A DNA stretch of 64,000 nucleotides from Microbulbifer harenosus. GTDB taxonomy: Bacteria > Pseudomonadota > Gammaproteobacteria > Pseudomonadales > Cellvibrionaceae. The notes below the pieces were generated by a model. The model had not been told where the DNA came from, made no database searches, and saw nothing but the letters and a program-made list of their open reading frames with translations. Both the position numbers and the translations under genes were made by a program. Numbering within the stretch: the first letter of the stretch is position 1; each line of letters opens with the position of its first letter. The stretch is taken from assembly GCF_005771435.1 (NCBI RefSeq), contig NZ_VANI01000004.1, forward strand, positions 186,001 to 250,000. Reading direction: 5' to 3'. This document shows positions 8,423 through 17,936 of the stretch, piece by piece.

Positions 8423-9121
8423 TCAGGCCCGCCGCGCCGTCAAATCCGCGCGGATCAGCCCCACTACCAGCAGCGCCTGTGCAACGTAATAGGTCAGCAT
8501 GATCCAGGTGCCCGCCAGCGGCACCGGGTTCACGAAACGGTTGATGGCGATCAGCGCATCGGAGGCCATAAACGTCAGCGCGCCGGCAAACAGCAGGGAC
8601 GAGCCGCTGCGATGGGCGGCGGCACTTAGGGTCATCGCGCTAATCGCAAGTATGTACAGCCCCACCGGCAGCGCCAGCGCGCCCGCAGCGGGCAACACCT
8701 GGCGGCCCAGCAGCACAACCGCCACCAGCACCGCGAAAGCGCGCCCCGCCAGGCACAAGCTCAACGTGCCATTGCGGGCAAAGGTCACGGTATAGGTCAG
8801 TTGCGCCAATAGGAAAGCGCCGAGCCCGAAGATGAAATGGTTGGCGAAGGGAATGGCCAGCAGCACATCGCCGATAGCAGAGAAACCGAGTGCCAGCAGG
8901 GCCAGGGTGCGGGTGGTGCCAACCAGTCTTTGCGCCGCAAGCCAGAACAGGACGCCGATGGGCACGATCTTGAGCGCCGCCATCCACAGCGCCTCGGTGC
9001 CGGTGGCGTCCAGCAGCGTATACAGCGCCGCCGCCAGCAGGAACAGCAGGCTGGCCCCGACTGGAAGTGCGGATGGCGAGGTTCCACCGTGTTGGTCTGA
9101 GGTCATCGCTGCGTCGTTCAT
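8423..9121 (-). CDS. YhhN-family (TMEM86-like) integral membrane protein, putative lysoplasmalogenase
   Basis: A 232-residue protein with about seven to eight hydrophobic segments over its whole length, and the motifs GFSAIGDVLL and the acidic FMASDALIAINRF near the C-terminus. These conserved acidic pairs in membrane helices are the signature of the YhhN/TMEM86 family, whose animal members hydrolyse the vinyl ether of lysoplasmalogen; bacterial members have been reported with similar activity. The gene is single, divergent from cysK, with about 147 nt between them. Substrate in this organism is unknown. Confidence 0.82.
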   Translation of the reverse strand: MNDAAMTSDQHGGTSPSALPVGASLLFLLAAALYTLLDATGTEALWMAALKIVPIGVLFWLAAQRLVGTTRTLALLALGFSAIGDVLLAIPFANHFIFGLGAFLLAQLTYTVTFARNGTLSLCLAGRAFAVLVAVVLLGRQVLPAAGALALPVGLYILAISAMTLSAAAHRSGSSLLFAGALTFMASDALIAINRFVNPVPLAGTWIMLTYYVAQALLVVGLIRADLTARRA

Positions 9122-9268
9122 GACATCTCCTGATTTTTATCTTTCTGCCGGTTTTTATCTTTGTCGCGGGGGGAGTATTCTTGCGCGAGTATTCGCGAAA
9201 GCGGGCGGCGGAGCAAATGGGCCGCAACCCGCTGTCTCCATTTTTATCGTCTTTTCAGGGAGCGACAG

Positions 9269-10186
9269 ATGAAAGCCCGCAATATCCTCGAAACCATCGG
9301 CAACACCCCGCATGTGCGCATTAACCGTCTGTTCCGCGACGATATCGAAGTGTGGATGAAGGTGGAGCGTTTTAATCCCGGCAGCAGCATCAAAGATCGC
9401 ATCGCGCTCGGTATGATCGAGGATGCGGAAAAATCCGATGCACTGAAACCCGGCGGTGTGATCGTGGAGCCCACATCCGGCAATACCGGTATCGGCCTCG
9501 CCATGGTGGCGGCGGTCAAGGGCTACAAACTGATCCTGACCATGCCGGAGTCCATGTCGGTGGAGCGACGCAAACTGATGAAGGCAATGGGAGCGGAGTT
9601 GGTGCTCACTCCCAAGGAAAATGGCATGCCCGGTGCCATCGCCAAGGCGGAGGAGATACTGTCGCAGAACGCCAACAGCTGGATGCCGCAGCAGTTCAAC
9701 AATCCGGCCAATGTGACCGCGCACCGCAACACCACCGCAAAAGAGATTTTGGCGGATTTCCCCGAGGGGCTGGATTACCTGATTACCGGTGTCGGCACCG
9801 GCGGGCATATCACCGGCTGTGGCGAGGTGCTGAAAGAGGCGATGAAGGGCCTCAAGGTGTTCGCGGTGGAGCCGGAGAAATCCCAGGTAATTGCGGGTAA
9901 AGAGAAAGGCATGCACCGGCTGCAGGGCATCGGTGCCGGGTTTGTGCCGGAGGTTCTGAACAAGGGTATTCTCGACGGTACGATAGCGGTGTCGGAAGAG
10001 GAGAGCTTCGAGATGGCGCGCCAGTGCGCGCTGCAAGAGGGCATTTTTGTGGGCATCTCGTCCGGGGCCTCTCTTGCCGCACTCAAGCAGAAGGAGCAGG
10101 AGCTCGCGCCGGGCAGCCGGGTGCTGGTGTTCAGCTACGATACCGGCGAGCGCTATCTGTCCATCGAAGATCTCTTTTCCGCCTGA
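9269..10186 (+). CDS. cysK: Cysteine synthase A (O-acetylserine sulfhydrylase)
   Basis: This PLP enzyme makes L-cysteine from O-acetylserine and sulfide in the cytoplasm. Evidence: PLP lysine K42 in SSIKDRIA, the TSGNTG loop (69-74) that binds the substrate carboxylate, [10 protein letters not shown] for the PLP phosphate, and the C-terminal TGERYLS block. I choose the ATG at 9269 because AGGGAG lies 6-8 nt upstream and the protein then starts at the family's usual point (305 residues). It lacks features that separate CysM (OASS-B) clearly, so the A assignment is likely but not certain. cysQ follows on the same strand, which fits a sulfur-assimilation grouping. Confidence 0.93.
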   Translation: MKARNILETIGNTPHVRINRLFRDDIEVWMKVERFNPGSSIKDRIALGMIEDAEKSDALKPGGVIVEPTSGNTGIGLAMVAAVKGYKLILTMPESMSVERRKLMKAMGAELVLTPKENGMPGAIAKAEEILSQNANSWMPQQFNNPANVTAHRNTTAKEILADFPEGLDYLITGVGTGGHITGCGEVLKEAMKGLKVFAVEPEKSQVIAGKEKGMHRLQGIGAGFVPEVLNKGILDGTIAVSEEESFEMARQCALQEGIFVGISSGASLAALKQKEQELAPGSRVLVFSYDTGERYLSIEDLFSA

Positions 10187-10284
10187 ACCCCCGGCCTCCC
10201 AAAGCTGCAGCGGGATGCCCCATCCGCCGCGCTCTGCGTATAATCCCCCGTTTTGTCGTCAAAGAAAGTCAAACCGGGGGAATC

Positions 10285-11121
10285 ATGGAAAATGTAATTA
10301 GCAGGGAACTGCTGGATCGGGTCATCGCCATTTCGGTACAAGCCGGAGAGGCGATTCTCGAGGTGTACAACGCCAGCGGCGAGCTGGAGGTGGACACCAA
10401 GTCTGACGATTCCCCAGTTACCGCCGCGGATCTCGCGGCGCACAGAATCCTGCTGCCCGCGCTGGAGCAGCTGATCGAAGGCGTGCCGGTGCTGTCCGAA
10501 GAGGGCAAACTGCCCCCGTTTGAGGTGCGCAGCCAGTGGAACCGCTACTGGATTATCGACCCGCTGGATGGCACCAAGGAGTTCATCCGCCGCAACGGCG
10601 AGTTCACGGTGAATGTGGCGCTGATCGAGAACGGCGAGCCGGTGCTGGGGGTGGTGCATGTACCGGTACTCGATATCACATACGCCGGCGCCAGGTCCCT
10701 CGGCGCGATCAAGCGGGATGCCGGTGGTGAAAAGACCATCGGAGTGCGCGCGATGCAGCCGCGTCTCGACAGCAGCCAGCCAATTGAGGTGGTGGCGAGC
10801 CGCAGTCACGGCGCCGGTGCGGTGGACGAACTGCTCGCGCGCATCGAGGGCAGCCTCGGTGAGACCGGGCTTAAAAACATGGGTAGCTCACTGAAGCTGT
10901 GTCTGGTGGCGGAAGGCGCCGCGGATCTCTACCCGCGCCTGGCGCTCACCTGCGAGTGGGACACGGCGGCGGCGCAGGCAGTGGTGGAGGCGGCCGGCGG
11001 CATCGTGGTGGACGAGCAGTTTGCGCTGCTGCGCTACAACCAGAAGGACGCGCTGCTGAACCCCTTCTTCTATGTGATCGGCGATCCGTCCTACGACTGG
11101 AAGTCCCTGCTGCTCGGTTAA
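10285..11121 (+). CDS. cysQ: 3'(2'),5'-bisphosphate nucleotidase CysQ
   Basis: A 278-residue member of the inositol-monophosphatase fold. CysQ removes the 3'-phosphate of PAP, the by-product of sulfate reduction, and so keeps PAPS reductase active. Metal-site motifs are visible: EEG (about 72-74), the DPLDGTKEF signature at 92-100, and the C-terminal CEWDTAAAQAVVEAAGG. The start at 10285 is preceded by GGGGGA and gives the standard length. Being next to cysK, it fits a role in cysteine biosynthesis and oxidative-stress balance. Confidence 0.92.
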   Translation: MENVISRELLDRVIAISVQAGEAILEVYNASGELEVDTKSDDSPVTAADLAAHRILLPALEQLIEGVPVLSEEGKLPPFEVRSQWNRYWIIDPLDGTKEFIRRNGEFTVNVALIENGEPVLGVVHVPVLDITYAGARSLGAIKRDAGGEKTIGVRAMQPRLDSSQPIEVVASRSHGAGAVDELLARIEGSLGETGLKNMGSSLKLCLVAEGAADLYPRLALTCEWDTAAAQAVVEAAGGIVVDEQFALLRYNQKDALLNPFFYVIGDPSYDWKSLLLG

Positions 11122-11184
11122 ATGCGCCCGGCTGAAGGGGAAAGACTGGTCTAGTCTTACTGGTATATCCGGCTGCTGCGCGAT

Positions 11185-11442
11185 ATGTCGCGATGGCCGG
11201 ATAACCGGGATCTGACCGGGAGGTGCCCATTGCCCAGCAGTCATAACATTTCCAGACACATCAATATCAGCGAGACGGAGATCCGCGCATTGCGCTTGCG
11301 CCTGCAGACTGAGATCACCTGGCTGTTACGGCAGGTGGAGGATCTGCAGGGCGCGGATGATGCTCCCGACCTGTCGCTGGTCCAGACCTACCGGGAAATG
11401 ATCTTTTCCCGTCGTGCCCTGCTCGGGCGCATTCCCCGCTAA
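11185..11442 (+). CDS. Small hypothetical protein
   Basis: An open frame of 85 codons. A TTG at 11230, preceded by GGGAGGTG, would give 70 residues and has the better ribosome-binding site. The likely mature part is helical and charged (ISETEIRALRLRLQTEI, ending RRALLGRIPR). I recognise no family and see no signal peptide. Position between cysQ and the HicB-like gene, same strand. It could be a real small gene; codon periodicity is good, but nothing else supports function. Confidence 0.5.
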   Translation: MSRWPDNRDLTGRCPLPSSHNISRHINISETEIRALRLRLQTEITWLLRQVEDLQGADDAPDLSLVQTYREMIFSRRALLGRIPR

Positions 11443-11572
11443 GTTTCTCCCGCCTGTCGGCAACCGGCGCCGGCGTCGTATAAATAGTTTTTCCGCGGAG
11501 AAATTTGCTCAGGTTTCGACAATTGGGTCTACGCTTGGTGGGATATAAATTTAACGTAAACGAGTAAGTCCC

Positions 11573-11848
11573 ATGCGCTACCCGGTCGTGGTACACAACA
11601 TCGAATTTGCCGGTTACGGTGCCATCGCACCGGATCTTCCCCACTGCCACTGCCACGGAGATACCCTCGAAGGCGCACTGCAGAAAATGGCGGAAACCAT
11701 TGCCCAGCGTCTGGACGATCTGCAGGCGGCGGGTGATCCACCCCCGGTCCCCGGCGAACTCGACAAGTTGCGCAAAAACCCTGCGTTTGTGGGCGGTGTG
11801 TGGGCGATTATCGACATCGAGCGCAACGAATTACGACCGAACTCCTGA
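11573..11848 (+). CDS. Orphan HicB-like antitoxin-domain protein
   Basis: A 91-residue protein whose first 50 residues follow the HicB RNase-H-like antitoxin fold: RYPVVVHNIEFAGYGAIAPD, then LPHCHCHGDTLEGALQKMAE. In hicAB modules this domain binds the HicA mRNA interferase. Here no hicA-sized frame exists on either side (120 nt gap before, 70 nt after), so it is an orphan. The C-terminal part (about 55-91) does not show an obvious HTH or ribbon-helix-helix. It may have been recruited as a regulator or be a relic of a lost module. Confidence 0.72.
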   Translation: MRYPVVVHNIEFAGYGAIAPDLPHCHCHGDTLEGALQKMAETIAQRLDDLQAAGDPPPVPGELDKLRKNPAFVGGVWAIIDIERNELRPNS

Positions 11849-11918
11849 ACGACGGAGCGACAAAACCAACAAGACGTATTTGAAAAATTTTCAAATGTTT
11901 TATCCAAGGACGGTGACA

Positions 11919-12509
11919 ATGAAAGGTCTGGTATTCCTTCTGGCCCTGTTTACTTCCAGTGCCGCATTGGCCCAGTGGAACAATCCCTTCGACGGCTACT
12001 GCAACGGCGAGTATCGTGTAATCGGCACCCTCGGACTCGGCGTTGGTGAACTGCAGATCAATGATGATCGGGACTTCGCCGGCTACGCCAGTATCGGTGT
12101 CACGCCAACCGTCGGCGTGTGGCAGGTGGAGCTGCGCTACACCGGCTTTGACGATGGCCGGGTAAATGTGGACCAGTGGGGAATCGGGGCCAAGGTCGAT
12201 TTCACCCTGACCTGCGATGTGCAGTGCTTCTACTGGATGGTGGGGTGGAACTACGGTGAGTTCGATGTGGACACCATCGAAAAGCACGGCGTCCTGTACG
12301 AGGTGAACAGCGATAGCAGTGACAACTACTGGAATGCCGGCGTCGGTTACCGCTACAACTGGACGCGCGACTTCGATACCTCCATCGAGTACAACTACAA
12401 CAATGTGCGCAACCGGGTCCGTTATTTCGACGTCGACGAGAATTTCCAGCGCCGCTTCGACCTCGGCCACCTGCGCACGCTGACAATCAATTTTGCGTAC
12501 CGGTTCTAA
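11919..12509 (+). CDS. Small outer-membrane beta-barrel-like protein
   Basis: A 196-residue protein with a clear signal peptide (MKGLVFLLALFTSSAALAQ) and an alternating hydrophobic/polar pattern rich in Tyr, Asn and Gly. The last residue is Phe after NFAYRF, the usual outer-membrane insertion signal. This resembles 8-strand barrels of the OmpA-like/OmpW-like class, but no family name is evident. Two cysteines (CDVQC) in the middle could form a disulfide. A weak start alternative lies 8 codons upstream. A GC-rich hairpin follows the stop codon. Confidence 0.7.
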   Translation: MKGLVFLLALFTSSAALAQWNNPFDGYCNGEYRVIGTLGLGVGELQINDDRDFAGYASIGVTPTVGVWQVELRYTGFDDGRVNVDQWGIGAKVDFTLTCDVQCFYWMVGWNYGEFDVDTIEKHGVLYEVNSDSSDNYWNAGVGYRYNWTRDFDTSIEYNYNNVRNRVRYFDVDENFQRRFDLGHLRTLTINFAYRF

Positions 12510-12518
12510 TCAGAAAAG

Positions 12519-12546
12519 GGCCGGCTGATTCGAGCCGGCCTCTACT
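12519..12546 (+). terminator. Terminator-like hairpin
   Basis: GGCCGGCT gattcg AGCCGGCC forms an 8-bp perfect stem 9 nt after the stop codon of the outer-membrane protein gene. It is followed only by TCTACTT, so it is at best a weak intrinsic terminator. Confidence 0.5.
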
Positions 12547-12665
12547 TAAGTCTCCCTCAAAAGCAGTAAACCGCCTTCATCCACAGGGATCGCCCCGGTT
12601 ATCCAGCGGTTGCGGACCTGGGATTCACGTGAGCGCGGGCCTGTGCTGGCGGATGGGGCTCGGGT

Positions 12666-13994
12666 TTAGAGTTTACCGCTGCGTTTCAGCTGCCAGTAGG
12701 CTTCCACCAGGGACATATGCATTTCCGACGGCAGGGCATCCGCGAGGATGGTTTTGCGCGCGCGCAGCTGCTGGAGCAGGCGGCCGCGGCGGCGCACAAA
12801 ATCCCGGCCCGCGCCGTTCAGCAGTGCACTGTCAAAATCCACTACCGGCTTTTCCAGCAGTTCGTCCAGCGCGCGCTCGCGCAGGCACGCCACCATGACC
12901 AGGTGGTGGCGGGAGAGCTGCGCCACTGCGGCGGTGAGGTCTTCGCTGTCCTCGTCGCGCACGTTGGTGAGCAGAATCACCAGCGCGCGCCGCTGCTGGC
13001 GCGCCAGCAGCTGTTCCGCGGCGGCGGTGTAATCACTGTGTGCGGTGCCCGAGTGCAGATCGTAGACGTGGTTCAACAGCAGGTTGATTGCGCCTTCGCC
13101 CTTCACCGGTGGCAGGCGGCCCTGATTGCCGGCAAAGCACTGCAGCCCCACCGCGTCGCCCTGGCGAATGGCCACATAAGCAGACAGCAGCAGGGCGTTG
13201 AGGGCGTGATCAAAATGGCTCAGATCGCCGTCGCGGGCGCGCATGCGGCGACCGCAGTCCAGCAGGAAGATGATTTCCTGGTCGCGCTCGTCCTGGTACT
13301 CGCGGCTGATCAGTTTCTGCATGCGCGCGCTGGCCCGCCAGTCCACCTGGCGCTGGCTGTCGCCGCGGCGGTATTCCCGCAGCTGGCGGAAGTCCAGGCC
13401 TTCGCCCCGCCGCTGCTGCTGGTGTACGCCGAGAAAACGCAGGGTCTGTTCGGTAGAGAGCGCCTGCAGCGAGGAGATGCCGAGAAAATTCGGGTACACC
13501 TTCACCTGTTGCGGCTCCCCTGCCAGTACCTTGCACTGCCACAGTTGCCACGGGGAGTGCACCAGCAGCTCCAGCCGGCCGAAGGCGGCGAGTCCGCGGC
13601 GCACCGGCATCGCGGTGTAGTGGGCGACGATCTCCTGCTGCGGTTGCAGCTGAATGGTGAGCGGCAGGTTGCGGGCGCGCAGCTCTTCCGGCAGTTGGTC
13701 GGTAACCAGCAGGTTGAGCGGGCGGGTGCCAGTGTTGATCAGGTTCAGTTCGATTCGCTGCTCTACCCCGAGCGCCAGATTGCCCGGCAGGTGCCGCCGG
13801 CCGTCGAGGCCGCGGCAGTGGCGGCCGGTGGCGAAATCCAACAGGCTCGCCAGCGTCAGCGCGCCGAACCCCAGCCACCAGGTATTGGCCAGCAGCGCCG
13901 CCGCCTGCGGCCACCAGATGCGCGCGGCGCTCACCGCGAGCGCGCTGGCGCAGGCAATCAGCAGCAGGCGAATCAGCAACGGAGAGGGCTTCAC
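12666..13994 (-). CDS. DUF58-domain protein of the MoxR operon
   Basis: A 442-residue protein with two N-terminal membrane segments (about 7-24 and 31-52) and a cytoplasmic C-terminal region. DUF58 is seen around FRQLREYRRGDSQRQVDWRA, followed by a VWA-like segment (IIFLLDCGRRMRARDGDLS). DUF58 proteins pair with MoxR AAA+ ATPases and are thought to act in metal insertion, complex assembly or envelope stress. It is the last gene of a six-gene run, joined to moxR by a 4-nt overlap. Exact function is unknown. Confidence 0.88.
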   Translation of the reverse strand: MKPSPLLIRLLLIACASALAVSAARIWWPQAAALLANTWWLGFGALTLASLLDFATGRHCRGLDGRRHLPGNLALGVEQRIELNLINTGTRPLNLLVTDQLPEELRARNLPLTIQLQPQQEIVAHYTAMPVRRGLAAFGRLELLVHSPWQLWQCKVLAGEPQQVKVYPNFLGISSLQALSTEQTLRFLGVHQQQRRGEGLDFRQLREYRRGDSQRQVDWRASARMQKLISREYQDERDQEIIFLLDCGRRMRARDGDLSHFDHALNALLLSAYVAIRQGDAVGLQCFAGNQGRLPPVKGEGAINLLLNHVYDLHSGTAHSDYTAAAEQLLARQQRRALVILLTNVRDEDSEDLTAAVAQLSRHHLVMVACLRERALDELLEKPVVDFDSALLNGAGRDFVRRRGRLLQQLRARKTILADALPSEMHMSLVEAYWQLKRSGKL

Positions 13995-15028
13995 AGCCGC
14001 GGCGCCTCCACGGATGCGATGATCTGTGCCAGCACCGAGTCGGCGGTCTCGCCGTCGATCTCCATATCCGGCGATACCGCCACCCGGTGGCGCATGACGG
14101 GTATGGCCATGGTTTTGATGTCGTCTGGCAGTACGAAATCGCGCCCCTCCATCAGAGCGTTGGCGCGGGCGGCCTGGATCAGGCCGATGCTGGCGCGGGG
14201 GCCGGCGGCGCGGCGCAACTGGGAGGATTCGCGGGTGGCGCGCACCAGGCGCACGGCGTAACTGAGCACCTGCTGGTCCACTTGTACCTGCGGCACCAGT
14301 GCCTGCAGTTGCTGCAGCTCGCCGGCATTGAAGACCGCCTGGACTCCATCGCGCAGGGTGCGCTCGATGTGGCCACCGCTGGCCGCGGCCGCCAGCTGCT
14401 CCTCGGCCTGCTGGCTGGGAAAGTCGATCAAAACCTTGAGCAGGAAGCGATCAAGCTCAGCCTCCGGCAGTGGGTAGGTGCCCTCCTGCTCCACCGGGTT
14501 CTGGGTGGCGAGCACCATGAATGGCAGCGGGGTGGCATGGGTTTCTCCGTCGATGGTGACCTGTTGCTCCTGCATCACCTCCAGCAGCGCCGCCTGGGTT
14601 TTCGCCGGCGCGCGGTTGATCTCGTCCGCCAGCAGCAGGTTGGTGAACACCGGGCCGCGGCGCACCTCGAAGCGGCTCTCCGCCATGTGATAGATGGCGT
14701 GACCGGTGACATCCGCGGGCATCAGGTCGGGAGTGAACTGGATGCGGCGGAAGTCGCCGCCAAAGCCCCTGGCGAGGCTGCGCACCAGCAGTGTCTTGCC
14801 GAGCCCGGGCACGCCTTCCAGCAGAACGTGTCCGCCCGCGAGCAGCGCGATCAGCACCTGGTCCACCACCGCGGGCTGGCCGATGACCACCTGGTTGATG
14901 CGGCGGCGGAGTTGCTCCACCCGCTCGCTGGCCTGCCGCCAGTGTCCGTCGGTGTCAGGTCCGCTGCCGGTTCTGGCGCTGGGTTCGGAGTGCAGTTGTG
15001 GAGCCTGGTCCAGGGTGGATTCGCTCAT
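13991..15028 (-). CDS. MoxR-family AAA+ ATPase
   Basis: A 345-residue cytoplasmic ATPase. Walker A is GVPGLGKT (72-79), Walker B is LLLADEINRAP, and the sensor region contains LATQNPVEQEGTYPLPEAEL, all typical of MoxR. Such ATPases act as chaperones with a DUF58/VWA partner. I take the ATG at 15028 because it gives the 4-nt overlap (ATGA) seen at every other junction of this operon; a longer upstream frame has no family resemblance. The N-terminal 30 residues are low complexity. Confidence 0.92.
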   Translation of the reverse strand: MSESTLDQAPQLHSEPSARTGSGPDTDGHWRQASERVEQLRRRINQVVIGQPAVVDQVLIALLAGGHVLLEGVPGLGKTLLVRSLARGFGGDFRRIQFTPDLMPADVTGHAIYHMAESRFEVRRGPVFTNLLLADEINRAPAKTQAALLEVMQEQQVTIDGETHATPLPFMVLATQNPVEQEGTYPLPEAELDRFLLKVLIDFPSQQAEEQLAAAASGGHIERTLRDGVQAVFNAGELQQLQALVPQVQVDQQVLSYAVRLVRATRESSQLRRAAGPRASIGLIQAARANALMEGRDFVLPDDIKTMAIPVMRHRVAVSPDMEIDGETADSVLAQIIASVEAPRL

Positions 15029-16356
15029 AGGGCGGCCTCGATGATCTGAATGCTGCGCAGTCGCGCGGTAAAGTCGTCTTCGCTGCGGGGCGCTTCCCCC
15101 CACAGGGTGTGAAAAATATCGCTGGCGCTCAGCCCGGTACGCGCTGCCACCGTCTCGCTGAGTTGCCGGCACTGTTCCGCAGTCAGTGCGTTCTGGCGCT
15201 GGCCGCAGAGCTTTTGCAGCAGCGGCGCGCGCGCCTGTTCATACAGATTCTCGCCGCGGCTGTGGCGCCAATAGAAATGTCCGCAGGCGCGGATGTGTTC
15301 AAGCAGCGAGCGGCGGGCGCTTGCGGGGGGCGCAATCAGCGGACCGAAACGGCGGCTGCGATTGGCGATCCACGCGGCAATGGTGAGCAGTGCAGCAACG
15401 AGGAATTCCAGTGCGTAGCGCTTGATCAGGTTGCTGAGGGTGTCAAACCTGGGCCGGGTGACCATCACCAGATTGCGCTCGCCCACAAGGTGCGCGAGAA
15501 AGTAGGCGTGATCGAATTCGCCGATGCGATGGTTGTGCCATAGCTCTCCGTCGGTCATCAGTGTGAGACGGCCGCGGCCATATTCGTAGAACACCAGTGG
15601 CGCCTGCGTGGAAATGCGCTGGAACGGCACCCAGTGCAATGGGTTTCCGTTTACGTCCGTATCCGCGCCCTGGCCCATCATCTCGTGGGTGAATACCTTG
15701 TGCGGATTGAAGTAGAGCGCGTAGCTGGCGCCGCTGTCGCTGGTGAGATTGATCAGGCGGTCGGGGTCGACGTCCGGGTCGCGCGCGGGCGCGTCACCGG
15801 TGTCCGTCGTGTCTTCTTCAGCGCCTTCGCTGCCGGTTTCCGGCTCCGCCAGCTTGCGGTTGTGTTCGCGCATCAGTTCGCTGATGGTTTTGTCCTGCAA
15901 TTTACTGGCGTCCTCGCCGAACATCTCCCGCACCTGCTGATTGAAATACAGGTCCAGATCGCCGGTGGCGACTTCGAGGCCGAGCATGTCCAGCAGCAGA
16001 TCCTGTTCGTGCTCGCCGCCGCTACTGTGGGCCACCACAATGGCCTGGCCGCCGCGCTCGATCCAGTCCATAAGCTCCCACAGCCGGTCGCTGTTGTAGA
16101 TCTGGCTGGAGCTGGCGAGAAACAGCGCGTCGCTCTCATCCAGAGCCGATACGACGGCGATGTTATCGGCGCGGCGGTGGGGTATGTCGATGCGTTCCAG
16201 GAACTGCTCTGCGGCCAGAAACGGATTGTGCTGCGCCTCGGCACCATAGCCGAGATCCACTTCTTCACTGAAGCGTTCGAAAAAAAACAGAAACAGGGCG
16301 CCGGCGGCAACAACCAGCAGCAGTGTCGTGGCGATGGCGATACGGCTCAGTTTCAC
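15025..16356 (-). CDS. DUF4350-domain membrane protein
   Basis: A 443-residue protein with an N-terminal membrane segment (about 7-25), a periplasmic DUF4350 domain of the GATase-like fold (ADNIAVVSAL...GGQAIVVAHS), an acidic low-complexity insert near residues 170-200, and a second membrane segment (about 316-333). A cytoplasmic tail follows. DUF4350 proteins routinely sit in MoxR/DUF58 operons and have no known activity. Overlaps both neighbours by 4 nt. Confidence 0.85.
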   Translation of the reverse strand: MKLSRIAIATTLLLVVAAGALFLFFFERFSEEVDLGYGAEAQHNPFLAAEQFLERIDIPHRRADNIAVVSALDESDALFLASSSQIYNSDRLWELMDWIERGGQAIVVAHSSGGEHEQDLLLDMLGLEVATGDLDLYFNQQVREMFGEDASKLQDKTISELMREHNRKLAEPETGSEGAEEDTTDTGDAPARDPDVDPDRLINLTSDSGASYALYFNPHKVFTHEMMGQGADTDVNGNPLHWVPFQRISTQAPLVFYEYGRGRLTLMTDGELWHNHRIGEFDHAYFLAHLVGERNLVMVTRPRFDTLSNLIKRYALEFLVAALLTIAAWIANRSRRFGPLIAPPASARRSLLEHIRACGHFYWRHSRGENLYEQARAPLLQKLCGQRQNALTAEQCRQLSETVAARTGLSASDIFHTLWGEAPRSEDDFTARLRSIQIIEAAL

Positions 16357-17936
16357 CGGGCGGTCTCCTCAGTGCGGAATACCTGCTGCCACTGTGCGCA
16401 CAGCGCTTCCAGCTGGGCGTTCGCCGGCGCCTTGTGGGCGTAGGCGAGGCGCTGCCAGGTAGCTGTGAGCAGGCCGAAAAACTGCACCAGTGCGGGGTGC
16501 AGGCGCGGGTCCTGTTGCGCTTCGTCGCGCACCAGGTGCGCGCACTCCGCTTCGGTGTGGTGATCCTGAAACGGGCAGTCGTAGCGGGAAATCAGATCCG
16601 ACAGGCTGGCGCGGTACAGAAGTCCCAGCGCCTCGCGCTCGGCGCCGGCCCGCCAAAGACGCAGCACTTCTGCGGTGATATCGTCCGGCAGGCTTTCCCG
16701 TCGCAGGTCGAGGCCGAACAGGGTTTCGGGGCGCCGGGTCTCCACTACTTTTTTGCGCGGGTGCTGGCCGAGCAAAGCGCGCAATTGCTGGCGGTAATTC
16801 CACAACAGCCATACGCAGATACCGACCGCGAGAATCCACAGTATCAGCTCAATAATGCCGGCGATCAGCGGCCAGAAAGCACCGTCCCACTCTGCTTCAC
16901 CATCGCTGCGGCTCTCAAGCCACTCGATAAAGGCGATAAACCAATCGGGAAAGCGGTACTTGCGGGCATCGAATTCCCGCATCCGCCAGCCAGTCTTTGT
17001 TTCCCGCAGATGGAAGTCGTCACCCGCCAGGGTGTCGTCGATCAACTGCTGGGCTTCGCCGGGATTGACCCTGTCGGCAAGCGCCGGTTGTGGCAGCGAC
17101 AGCAGTGTGCACAGACCGATGGCGGCCGCGCACAGCAGCGCGCTGGTGGACGTGCTGCGTGCCGTGACGGGGCGGGTGTTGGCGGCCGCTTTCCGGCCGG
17201 ATGTCAGGCGCGCGCGCAGTTTGCGAAAGTGAATTTCGAGATCCCAGGCTTCCAGATCAATACGGCGGCCAATGTAAAGCATGAACCCGGCACACACATA
17301 AAACGGCGCGACCATTGCCATCACCAGCAGCGACATGCCATTGGCGAGCCACTGCATCAGGTTTTCGTTGTTGATGAGCATCGGCCACCAGTCGATATCC
17401 AGTTGCTCCGGCAGCATCAGCAACACCAGTGCCGCAACACCTATACCGAAGATCATTTCCACATGCGCGCCGACGATGTGCAGCCAGCTGGCGGTGCCCG
17501 CGGTCTTGCGATGCAGGAGGGCAAGACGCGCATTGCGCACCCGGCCGGTGGCTTGTTCCAGCACCGTTACCGGCAGATCGAATGCGCGCGTAAACGAGAG
17601 ACGGCGCCAGCTGAGCCAGGCGAACCAGTCGCGTCCATTGGCGCGGCGGAACTGCGACAAGGCTTCGCGCATATGGATCTGTTCGCCAAACAACTGCCGG
17701 CTTACCACCAGCAGCGGCAGGCGCTCGAACAGCGGTTTAAGCCACCAGATACAGAAAATCGCCAGATTGGGACTGTGAGGAAACAGCAGCGCCATCAACG
17801 CGAACAGCGGTGCCGCCGGGATCAGCCACAGCAGCGTCATCTGCAGCCAATGCCGCCGCGCGAGCACTATGCCCAGGTCCACGGACTGCCAGTTGGAGCG
17901 CAGCCGCGCGCGCACTTGCAGACGGTCGAGATTCAT
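16353..17936 (-). CDS. Polytopic membrane protein with C-terminal DUF4129-like domain
   Basis: A 527-residue protein with about five membrane segments: around residues 30-52, 165-182, 190-222, 275-295 and 340-365. Its C-terminal cytoplasmic part (AEREALGLLYRASLSDLISR) resembles DUF4129. The middle holds a periplasmic loop after an apparent internal signal-like segment (LSLPQPALADRV), so it may be an ancient fusion of two proteins. It is part of the MoxR-type operon, with 4-nt overlaps on both sides. Function unknown. Confidence 0.75.
   Translation of the reverse strand: MNLDRLQVRARLRSNWQSVDLGIVLARRHWLQMTLLWLIPAAPLFALMALLFPHSPNLAIFCIWWLKPLFERLPLLVVSRQLFGEQIHMREALSQFRRANGRDWFAWLSWRRLSFTRAFDLPVTVLEQATGRVRNARLALLHRKTAGTASWLHIVGAHVEMIFGIGVAALVLLMLPEQLDIDWWPMLINNENLMQWLANGMSLLVMAMVAPFYVCAGFMLYIGRRIDLEAWDLEIHFRKLRARLTSGRKAAANTRPVTARSTSTSALLCAAAIGLCTLLSLPQPALADRVNPGEAQQLIDDTLAGDDFHLRETKTGWRMREFDARKYRFPDWFIAFIEWLESRSDGEAEWDGAFWPLIAGIIELILWILAVGICVWLLWNYRQQLRALLGQHPRKKVVETRRPETLFGLDLRRESLPDDITAEVLRLWRAGAEREALGLLYRASLSDLISRYDCPFQDHHTEAECAHLVRDEAQQDPRLHPALVQFFGLLTATWQRLAYAHKAPANAQLEALCAQWQQVFRTEETAR

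Noticed and set aside
11849-11918. hicA partner for the HicB-like gene
   Set aside because: Only 70 nt, too short for a HicA-sized gene, and no frame carries a HicA-like pattern.
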